DNA of 35,324 nucleotides. Origin: Thermoprotei archaeon. Lineage in GTDB: Archaea > Thermoproteota > Thermoprotei > Thermofilales > B15-G2. How positions within the stretch are numbered: position 1 is the first letter of the stretch; each line of letters opens with the position of its first letter. A program made the position numbers and the translations under genes. This document shows positions 28,701-35,324 of the stretch, in pieces. Location of the stretch: the NCBI GenBank assembly GCA_003650815.1, contig QMSB01000010.1, forward strand, positions 1 through 35,324. The letters run 5' to 3'. The notes beneath the pieces were generated by a model, which was not told where the DNA came from, did not search any database, and was given only the letters and a program-made list of their open reading frames with translations.

Positions 28701-29309
28701 GTGTACGCTCTCATAGACGGAATAATATTCGGGTTAGCATACACCCTAATATGTCTCCCGGTATGCGGGACTCTAGCTGTAGCAGTTACGTTATTATCGA
28801 TGTCTGGTATTAGAATTTTTTTAAAAACGACTTTTTACTTTATAATAGGGAGAATCCTAGCTATTAGCTTAATATTTGTTGTCTTTGTTCTAGTGGGAGG
28901 ATCTTTTGTAAGTAAGCCATTAAGTATTATTATCGAGGGGATATCTGCAGTAATTCTTCTACTTATAGCTTTCTGGATTCTGAAGGGTGCTAGTGCAGGG
29001 AAAATCGCTTGTTTGAATATAGGTATATGGTCTACCTTAAGAGTATGTCCCGTTCAATCAATTGCTATAATTAAAGCTCTCTCGCTTACCAGCATTAATG
29101 GGTCTATAATGTTTGTAATAGGTTTCTTATTGGTTTCTACTATTCTCATCTTAGGTTTGAGTGTACTAGCGTTTTTTGGAAAATGCTTTTTCATGAAGAA
29201 AGCAGAAGTGATGTATTTGAAGAAAGTTGGAGTAGGAGTTCTAATAGTTGAAGCTTGGTTAATGCTGATACACGTCGTAATGGAGATAAACTTTTACTTA
29301 AGTCAATAG
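28701..29309 (+). CDS. CcdA/DsbD-like polytopic membrane protein (putative thiol electron transporter; GTG start)
   Basis: About six hydrophobic segments; Cys in paired TM contexts (LICLPVCGTL; LRVCPVQS). Confidence 0.55.
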   Translation: MYALIDGIIFGLAYTLICLPVCGTLAVAVTLLSMSGIRIFLKTTFYFIIGRILAISLIFVVFVLVGGSFVSKPLSIIIEGISAVILLLIAFWILKGASAGKIACLNIGIWSTLRVCPVQSIAIIKALSLTSINGSIMFVIGFLLVSTILILGLSVLAFFGKCFFMKKAEVMYLKKVGVGVLIVEAWLMLIHVVMEINFYLSQ

Positions 29310-29341
29310 TACTTTTATATATAAATAAAATATTCATATCT

Positions 29342-30286
29342 GTGAAAAGACTAGTCATTGCTTTGGGAGGAAATGCTTTACTGAGAAAAGGTGAGAAAGG
29401 AACCTTAGAGAATCAATTTAAAAATGCCGAAGTGACAGCTAAAGAAATAGTAGACTTAGCGTTAAAAAATTATAAAATTGTGGTGACTCATGGTAATGGC
29501 CCACAGGTAGGAAACATATATCTTCAACAAGAGTTAGTAGCAGATAAAGTTCCCCCCATGGCACTTGATGCATGTGGAGCAATGAGTCAAGGACTAATAG
29601 GCTATATTCTTACAGTAGCTATTTTGAATGAGCTAATTAAAAGAGGAGCAGCTGATTATACTGTCGTAACTATAGTAACTCATGTTATTGTTGATGATAA
29701 AGATCCGGCGTTCAAGAATCCGAGTAAACCAATAGGACTTTACTACACAGAAGAGGAGGCTATGAGAATACTTAAGGAAAAGAAGTGGGCTTTAAAGCCT
29801 GATCCAAGAGGAGGCTGGCGCAGAGTTGTTCCGTCCCCCAGACCGCTGAAGATACTTGAAGCCCCTATTATCAGAGATCTAGTAGAGAGAGACAAAACTA
29901 TAGTTATAGCTTGTGGCGGAGGAGGTATTCCACTTATATTTAAAGATGGTAAACTTAAAGGAGTCGAAGCAGTAATAGATAAGGATTTGACTTCTGCTAA
30001 AATAGCCGTCGATATTAAGGCGGATATTCTTTTAATACTAACTGATGTGGAGAAAGTCGCCTTAAACTACGGTAAGCCAAATCAGCAGTGGATAGATTCA
30101 ATGACAGTTTCAGAAGCTCGGAGATACATTAGTGAGGGGCACTTTGCTCCCGGCTCAATGCTACCTAAGGTAGTGGCTTCAATAGAGTTTGTCGAGGCTA
30201 GCGGAGAAAGAGCCATAATTACAAAGCTTGGTAAAGCTCTGAAAGCTCTACTGGGAGAGACGGGAACGCACATTGTTAGAGGATAA
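29342..30286 (+). CDS. arcC: Carbamate kinase
   Basis: KRLVIALGGNALLRKGEKGTLENQFKNAEVTA; VVTHGNGPQVGNI; IACGGGGIP; VIDKDLTSAKIA; GHFAPGSMLPKV. GTG at 29342 used, downstream of the tool start. Confidence 0.93.
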   Translation: MKRLVIALGGNALLRKGEKGTLENQFKNAEVTAKEIVDLALKNYKIVVTHGNGPQVGNIYLQQELVADKVPPMALDACGAMSQGLIGYILTVAILNELIKRGAADYTVVTIVTHVIVDDKDPAFKNPSKPIGLYYTEEEAMRILKEKKWALKPDPRGGWRRVVPSPRPLKILEAPIIRDLVERDKTIVIACGGGGIPLIFKDGKLKGVEAVIDKDLTSAKIAVDIKADILLILTDVEKVALNYGKPNQQWIDSMTVSEARRYISEGHFAPGSMLPKVVASIEFVEASGERAIITKLGKALKALLGETGTHIVRG

Positions 30287-30466
30287 TCTTAGCTGATTAA
30301 GGTATTCTAACGCAGACTTATGTGAAGAGAAAAGTGAAAGTACCCTTACTCTCCCATAGGATAGCTTATGTCCACAGTACCTGCATCTAACTTTTACAAA
30401 AGGGTATAAAACACACATGTAATTTCCGCAGCGCCTACACCTTATTATAGCATACTTTTGCATCAA
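30248..30466 (-). CDS. Small zinc-ribbon protein (DUF1922-like)
   Basis: IIRCRRCGNYMCVLYPFVKVRCRYCGHKL; overlaps arcC 3' end antisense by 39 bp. Confidence 0.7.
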   Translation of the reverse strand: MMQKYAIIRCRRCGNYMCVLYPFVKVRCRYCGHKLSYGRVRVLSLFSSHKSALEYLNQLRLSSNNVRSRLSQ

Positions 30467-30518
30467 GAGAACTGTTAAACCAAAAACTATAAGTCTAACT
30501 GTTCTCTCATATAGTAGG

Positions 30519-30567
30519 TGATTAAAGAGATCCGCTCTGAGAGATGATGAGCCCCGACCTCAATGAT
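30519..30567 (+). ncRNA. Candidate box C/D sRNA
   Basis: C GTGATTA 30519-30525; guide aagagatccgct; D' CTGA 30538-30541; gag; C' ATGATGA 30545-30551; guide gccccgacctca; D-like ATGA 30564-30567. Same 49-nt layout. Confidence 0.55.
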
Positions 30568-30590
30568 ATTTTTGGTGACAAGCCTTTAAA

Positions 30591-31046
30591 CTATTTTAGA
30601 AATTCCTCCCAGCTTTTCGGGTATATTCCTGCTAATAATGCCTTAACTGCTAAAATATCAAGGGGGTTCAGAGGTTTTATTTCTTTACATTCGATTTTTC
30701 TCAAATATTCTTGAGCAGATATATACTCAAGAGAATTATTCAATGGATTTTTCAGAATAATATACCTATAAGTAACATTGCCTGGCTGGCTCATGGTGTA
30801 TTGTGAGAAAGCTTTAGAAAATACTATTAAGTAGAAACCTGCTCTAAATCGCGTAATAGTAGATTTGATGAAATAGCTTAATGGTATTTTATTTTCAGCA
30901 GGACCTATAAAATCTAAAGCATCTTCACTAGCCAAATTTTTTCTAGAAGGAGGGTTAAGTAAATCATAGGAGCCTACGCGGTCTTCTACCCTCTTTAACC
31001 CCAGTCTTTTCTTTTTGAGTATAAAGCCTCTTAACTCTAAAGACAT
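30591..31046 (-). CDS. Hypothetical protein
   Basis: 151 aa ORF, no recognised family. Confidence 0.55.
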   Translation of the reverse strand: MSLELRGFILKKKRLGLKRVEDRVGSYDLLNPPSRKNLASEDALDFIGPAENKIPLSYFIKSTITRFRAGFYLIVFSKAFSQYTMSQPGNVTYRYIILKNPLNNSLEYISAQEYLRKIECKEIKPLNPLDILAVKALLAGIYPKSWEEFLK

Positions 31047-31082
31047 TAAAGTATATTTTTAGGTGGAGTTAAATAAACTTGG

Positions 31083-31139
31083 CTGATGAGTCCTGGCCTT
31101 AACTGACTAGACTTAATGATGTGTTTGGCTACCAGCTGA
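31083..31139 (+). ncRNA. Box C/D sRNA, predicted 23S GGUAGCCAAA guide
   Basis: C CTGATGA 31083-31089; 13-nt guide gtcctggccttaa; D' CTGA 31103-31106; C' ATGATGT 31116-31122; 13-nt guide gtttggctaccag; D CTGA 31136-31139. Confidence 0.75.
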
Positions 31140-31338
31140 TCTCTGGCCAAATAATTATAATAACTTTTATTAATTTTAAGATAAATAATCAAGTATTATT
31201 GGAATAAAAAAAGATGAAAATAACTGAAATCTATAAATATGCAAAACAGCTCCGAAACTGCTTTTTTACTTTTAGGTAAAGCTTATAAAATCAGTTGAAG
31301 GAAGGGTAATCAGTGAATAAAAGGGCTGTGGGTTCAAT

Positions 31339-31596
31339 ATGAGTATTGCCCTAGAGAGAATAGTTATCGATATAGTAAAAGAGATAATCGACCAGAATAA
31401 AGGAAATGTCGTCTGCGTGAAAACAAGGGATGTTGCCAAAAAACTCGAAAGGCGAGGTATAAAAGCTTTTCGTTCAAAGGCTGTGTATAGAATAATAACT
31501 AAAGTTCTTATAGAAGTTTTTAATGCTAAAGCAGTCAAGAGAGGAAGAATATATAAGTACTTCATATATAAAAAACCCGTAAAGGAGATAGCATGA
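31339..31596 (+). CDS. Hypothetical small basic protein (possible winged-helix DNA-binding)
   Basis: Amphipathic helical, Lys/Arg-rich 85 aa ORF; preferred over the antisense ORF 31272-31655 because of coding-like composition. Confidence 0.5.
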   Translation: MSIALERIVIDIVKEIIDQNKGNVVCVKTRDVAKKLERRGIKAFRSKAVYRIITKVLIEVFNAKAVKRGRIYKYFIYKKPVKEIA

Positions 31597-31602
31597 AGAG
31601 CA

Positions 31603-31651
31603 ATGATGATAGTCATGCCGACAGAATAATGAAGAATTCTGGGGTAACTGA
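31603..31651 (+). ncRNA. Candidate box C/D sRNA
   Basis: C ATGATGA 31603-31609; 12-nt tagtcatgccga; D' CAGA 31622-31625; ata; C' ATGAAGA 31629-31635; 12-nt attctggggtaa; D CTGA 31648-31651. Confidence 0.65.
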
Positions 31652-31783
31652 GCACTGTTCCTACTAAATAGTTTTTCCTTTTATATTTTAATTTCTATTT
31701 TCTTTCTTCAGTAGATATAAAATGGAGATAGCTCAGTAGCTGGTACACAAATCACGGAAGGTTTTCATATATTCGTAGATAAT

Positions 31784-31795
31784 ACTTCATGAAGT
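31784..31795. promoter_or_regulatory. 12-bp palindrome ACTTCATGAAGT upstream of the 31839 gene
   Basis: Perfectly self-complementary; followed by a further half-site gCTTCAT and the TATA-like TTAAATATTA. Confidence 0.35.
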
Positions 31796-31838
31796 GCTTC
31801 ATAATGGTTAAATATTAATGAAGATATGAGAAAGGTGT

Positions 31839-32285
31839 ATGGACAAATTAAAGACTATCATTGAGGAGATTAAGGAACTTCACCTAGAGTTTAATGAAGC
31901 GGTGTCTTCAGACGATATAGACAATGCAATAAACATAGGATTTAAGCTTTATTCTAAATTAACTGAAGTCTCTAGAACTTATATACTGTTTAATATAATA
32001 GACAATACTGTTAAGGAAACTGTCAGCGATATTATAAGAGATTATGAGCAGGCGCTCTTCTATTTACAGGGAGCCGACGATGCTTTAAGAAGTTTCTCTA
32101 GTGAATCACTACTTAAAGCTAGAAGAGAAATTTTAAGATTGCTTATAGCATATGTACAGGGGTTAATAGGGTTTGTATTAGGTGCATTAGCGATATTAAT
32201 GGATTCCGGAAAAGTAGGCTCTTTAGAAAGCTCAGAGGTCAAAGAATCAGCTAGAAAGAAAAATGTTCTCCTTCATATAATATAG
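31839..32285 (+). CDS. Hypothetical all-helical protein
   Basis: Predicted helical MDKLKTIIEEIKELHLEFNEAVSSDDIDNAINIGFKLYSKL; no recognised family. Confidence 0.6.
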   Translation: MDKLKTIIEEIKELHLEFNEAVSSDDIDNAINIGFKLYSKLTEVSRTYILFNIIDNTVKETVSDIIRDYEQALFYLQGADDALRSFSSESLLKARREILRLLIAYVQGLIGFVLGALAILMDSGKVGSLESSEVKESARKKNVLLHII

Positions 32286-32291
32286 CTAAAT

Positions 32292-32381
32292 TGGCGGGCC
32301 CGCCGGGATTTGAACCCGGGACCTACGGCTAGCCCCCGTTGTTAGGAGGCCGCCGCTCTATCCTGGCTGAGCTACGGGCCC
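32292..32381 (-). tRNA. tRNA-Arg (anticodon CCT) with 12-nt intron (32331-32342); CCA encoded
   Basis: Minus strand GGGCCCG TA GCTC AGCCAGGATA GAGC G GCGGC CTCCTA [ACAACGGGGGCT] A GCCGT AGGTC CCGGG TTCAAAT CCCGG CGGGCCC G CCA; all four stems pair; anticodon CCT. Confidence 0.95.
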
Positions 32382-32430
32382 AACACTATTCTCTCTTTCT
32401 TCTTTATAAGCTTTAACACTTGCACCAGAG

Positions 32431-32697
32431 TTACTTGCGTAATACCTGATCTAACTGGTTTTCATCTAGTACTCTGATTACTTTCCAGTAACTTATTCTA
32501 CCTCTAGCCCTTTGCTCAACTAGTCCTTTAGATTTTAAGAATCTTAGTATTTGATAAAGTATTGAGTATGTTATGCGAGGATTTTTTTCAGAAATTCTCT
32601 GGAATAATATTGGTGTGGAAGTCTCTCCGAGTTCTAATAATTGCCTATAAATTTCCTTTGCTCTAGCTATAGTTAACGGCGATCTACGTCTTCCCAT
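32431..32697 (-). CDS. Winged-helix transcriptional regulator-like protein
   Basis: ARAKEIYRQLLELGETSTPILFQRISEKNPRITYSILYQILRFLKSKGLVEQRARGRISYWKV. Confidence 0.7.
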   Translation of the reverse strand: MGRRRSPLTIARAKEIYRQLLELGETSTPILFQRISEKNPRITYSILYQILRFLKSKGLVEQRARGRISYWKVIRVLDENQLDQVLRK

Positions 32698-32743
32698 GGA
32701 TTAAAATATTCAAGCATAGAAATAAAGCTTTTTAGTAGAGATG

Positions 32744-33097
32744 TCAAGGAATGATTTCCATAGTTAAAATTTTTTCTCCTCGTCTAACCATACTTCTCTC
32801 TTTAACATGTATTTTTGTTATTTTCGCTTTAACGGGAGATTTTACAGGAATATGTGTTTTCATACTTTCGATTACAACTAGTGTTTCACCGGGATAGACT
32901 ATCTTCTCTTCTGAGATATTTAAAGCACTTATTCTACCGGAAATAGGTGAAGTTAATATTAATAATTTATCGTATTTTTTCTTAAATTGAGTAGATAAAT
33001 TAACATTTCTATAGCTTATATGAGAAATCTTCTTTAATTCTACTATTAAGGCTATCCTTTCAGAATTATTTTTTAAAACGATGACATATCTTTTCAT
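32744..33097 (-). CDS. Biotin/lipoyl-attachment domain protein (BCCP of acyl-CoA carboxylase/decarboxylase)
   Basis: SPISGRISALNISEEKIVYPGETLVVIESMKTHIPVKSPVKAKITKIHVKERSMVRRGEKILTMEI. Confidence 0.88.
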   Translation of the reverse strand: MKRYVIVLKNNSERIALIVELKKISHISYRNVNLSTQFKKKYDKLLILTSPISGRISALNISEEKIVYPGETLVVIESMKTHIPVKSPVKAKITKIHVKERSMVRRGEKILTMEIIP

Positions 33098-33194
33098 ACT
33101 TATCTAAGTTTAAATATATCTTTGAAAGTATTCTCCAATACTCTATTTCTCTTTTCAAATATATAATAAATACTGTTTTTCTCGTATTCATATC

Positions 33195-34733
33195 TCACAT
33201 AGGCGGGATGCCGTGCTTCTTAGGAAGCTTTATGTAAGGTCTTTTTGTGAGGAGCATTTCTAGTGTTTTTATCAGGAATGGTCGAGTAGTGTGAGGAGGT
33301 ATTATGTCATCGATATATCCTCTGAAGGCTGCTACAGCTGGTGTAGTTATTTTTTCTCTATATTCTTTAGTAAACTTTAGTAGCATTTCTTGCGGATTTT
33401 CTGCTTTTGCTAGTTCTCTCTTATAGATTATTTCTACTGCGGCTTCAGGACCCATTACTGCTATTTCAGCAGTAGGCCATGCTACGACGACATCTGCTCT
33501 CAAGTGCTTACTCGACATTGCAATATATGCTCCTCCATAGGCCTTTCTTACAATGACTGTTATTTTAGGAACTGTAGCTAAAGAGTACGCGTATATTATT
33601 TTTGCTCCATGTCTTATTACTCCTCCATGCTCCTGATCTATCCCAGGGAGAAAGCCCGGCGTGTCCACAAACGTTATTATTGGGATGTTGAATGAGTCGC
33701 AGAATAGTATGAATCTAGCTATTTTGTCAGAGGAGTTTATGTCCAGACAACCTGCGTAGATTAGTGGTTGATTCGCAACTATCCCTACAGTTCTTCCATT
33801 TAGTCTAGCAAAACCTACTATAGCGTTTTTAGCGAAATTTCCATGAATTTCAAAGAAGGTATCTCTGTCTACTACTCTATTTATTATCTCATACATATCA
33901 TAGGGCTCACGAGGATCTTGAGGAACTATATTATCTAGCTCGTAGTCCTCCCTCTCAGGATCATCTTCAGTGGGTTCTATAGGAGGGTCTTCCATGTTAT
34001 TTGATGGAAGATAGCTTAAAAGAGTCTTTATTAATGAAATAGCATCTTCGTCGTCTTCTGCTAGTAGGTGCGCAACTCCGCTCACTGATGTATGGATATC
34101 AGCGCCGCCCAGTTCTTCAAAAGTGACTTCTTCGCCTGTAGCGGCTTTGACTACACGGGGACCTGTTATGAACATGAAGCTTTTTTTAGTCATTATTATG
34201 AAGTCTGCTAAAGCTGGGGAATAGACGGCTCCTCCAGCACAAGGACCCATTATAGAGACTATTTGTGGGATAACTCCTGAGGCTAACACATTTCTGTAAA
34301 ATATTTCTCCGTATCCTTTTAAGGAGTTTACTCCTTCTTGAATTCTGGCGCCACCTGAGTCATTTAAGCCTATTACTGGAATTCCTAGCTTAAGCGCTAA
34401 GTCGTATAGCTGTGCAATTTTCATAGCGTGCATTTCCCCTACGCTTCCTCCTATTACAGTAAAGTCTTGGGCATATACGGCGACTTTCCTCCCATTTATT
34501 TCTCCCAAGCCCACTACTACACCGTCTCCCGGGACTCTTTTTTCAGCCATGCCAAATTCCGTACACCTTGAAAGAGCTAACATAGAAAGCTCTATGAAGC
34601 TATCTTCGTCTAAAAGCAGGTCAAGCCTTTCTCTAGCAGTTAGTTTTCCCTTAGCGTGTTGCTTTTTTATAGCCTCAGGGCCTCCTCCCAGCCTAGCCCT
34701 TTCTTTAAGTTTTTCAATAGCTGTCCAAGACAT
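33195..34733 (-). CDS. Acyl-CoA carboxylase carboxyltransferase / methylmalonyl-CoA decarboxylase alpha subunit
   Basis: GGGPEAIKKQHAKGKLTARERLDLLLD; GLNDSGGARIQEGVNSLKGYGEIFYRNV; FVDTPGFLPGIDQEHGGVIRHGAKIIYAY; RKAYGGAYIAMSSK. Confidence 0.95.
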   Translation of the reverse strand: MSWTAIEKLKERARLGGGPEAIKKQHAKGKLTARERLDLLLDEDSFIELSMLALSRCTEFGMAEKRVPGDGVVVGLGEINGRKVAVYAQDFTVIGGSVGEMHAMKIAQLYDLALKLGIPVIGLNDSGGARIQEGVNSLKGYGEIFYRNVLASGVIPQIVSIMGPCAGGAVYSPALADFIIMTKKSFMFITGPRVVKAATGEEVTFEELGGADIHTSVSGVAHLLAEDDEDAISLIKTLLSYLPSNNMEDPPIEPTEDDPEREDYELDNIVPQDPREPYDMYEIINRVVDRDTFFEIHGNFAKNAIVGFARLNGRTVGIVANQPLIYAGCLDINSSDKIARFILFCDSFNIPIITFVDTPGFLPGIDQEHGGVIRHGAKIIYAYSLATVPKITVIVRKAYGGAYIAMSSKHLRADVVVAWPTAEIAVMGPEAAVEIIYKRELAKAENPQEMLLKFTKEYREKITTPAVAAFRGYIDDIIPPHTTRPFLIKTLEMLLTKRPYIKLPKKHGIPPM

Positions 34734-34762
34734 TAGAGCACCAAGAATAAGAATAGGTCTAT

Positions 34763-35324
34763 TTATTTTAACTTAGCTTTACACCACCTACATTCCTTAG
34801 ATGCTATCGGTATTTCTTTACTACAATACACGCATATTTTTAGTCCATGATACAAATACTCTCTGCTCGTTTTTATTGCTGTTTTAGAGAAAAGTAGCCA
34901 TGAAAGAAATGTTCCTGTTGAAAAGAGGATTTTAGGGCTAAATGAATTACTTGAGTAAAGTGAGGCATAAGCGAAAAGTATCATTATGAGAAGTGCTAGT
35001 ATAACATCTGGTACTATTCGAATAAAGTACTTTCCGAAGTCTCTATGAAAACGCTTAGCGCCCTCATATATTGCGTCAAAGCTGCTATAGCCTGAGATCA
35101 CATTTGAAACAAGCCCTAAAAAGTATAGTGGTGAAAGTAGTACTGTAAATAGTGCTATTGACCCAACAAAGCCTATCACTAAGTAATCTAGAAACCTCGG
35201 GGCTACTTTAGCTACGCATTTTCTGAAGGAAGTCTTGATAAATAATTCTTCTTCCTTAACGTATTCAATGACAAGTGCTATTAAGATCGAAGAAAAGAGT
35301 AATTCTATAAATAGTATTATAAAC
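34763..35324 (-). CDS. Membrane protein with C-terminal zinc ribbon, RDD-like; N-terminus beyond window
   Basis: Minus-strand frame is open to the window end (FIILFIELLFSSILIALVIEYVKEEELFIKTSFRKCVAKVAPRFLDYLVIGFVG...); C-terminal CVYCSKEIPIASKECRWCKAKLK. Confidence 0.65.
   Translation of the reverse strand, partial: FIILFIELLFSSILIALVIEYVKEEELFIKTSFRKCVAKVAPRFLDYLVIGFVGSIALFTVLLSPLYFLGLVSNVISGYSSFDAIYEGAKRFHRDFGKYFIRIVPDVILALLIMILFAYASLYSSNSFSPKILFSTGTFLSWLLFSKTAIKTSREYLYHGLKICVYCSKEIPIASKECRWCKAKLK

Noticed and set aside
31272-31655. 127-aa minus-strand hydrophobic ORF
   Set aside because: Overlaps the more plausible plus-strand 31339-31596 ORF and the 31603-31651 sRNA candidate; composition looks like an antisense shadow.
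1-35324. Search for CRISPR arrays, transposase genes, integrase or prophage modules
   Set aside because: No regularly spaced direct repeats, transposase or integrase-like ORFs, or terminal inverted repeats noticed.

Overview
This is a compact, AT-rich archaeal chromosomal window, apparently crenarchaeal/Thermoproteota-like. It carries an XPF nuclease without a helicase domain, Hjc, a P1 stalk protein, HMG-CoA reductase, an Lhr-type helicase, HxlB and TATA-type promoters. Most genes are housekeeping: prs (5'-truncated), hmgA, xpf, hjc, mtnA, P1/L12, lhr-like, nrdD with a thioredoxin-like partner, a MetE-like methionine synthase, hxlB, a carbamate kinase, and a BCCP plus carboxyltransferase pair (acyl-CoA carboxylase/decarboxylase). 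The most interesting layer is non-coding. The spaces between genes contain a set of box C/D-like sRNAs. Five of the six candidates share one rigid layout: C(7)-12 nt guide-D'(4)-3 nt-C'(7)-12 nt guide-D(4), 49 nt in total. Three guides can be matched by memory to conserved rRNA: 23S GAUGAAGGACGUGC, 23S GGUAGCCAAA, and 16S CGCCCGUC with N+5 at C1402. There is also a tRNA-Arg(CCT) with a 12-nt BHB-type intron. Protein curiosities include a beta-propeller/PEGA-like/thioredoxin membrane-anchored fusion, a CcdA/DsbD-like membrane protein, a Cys-rich protein coupled to an SPL-like radical SAM enzyme, a catalytic plus degenerate Gfo/Idh pair, and a stand-alone PqqD-like/RRE protein next to a Zn-finger protein. 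No CRISPR array, transposon or rRNA gene was seen. All family and target assignments are from reading and memory; no searches were run.
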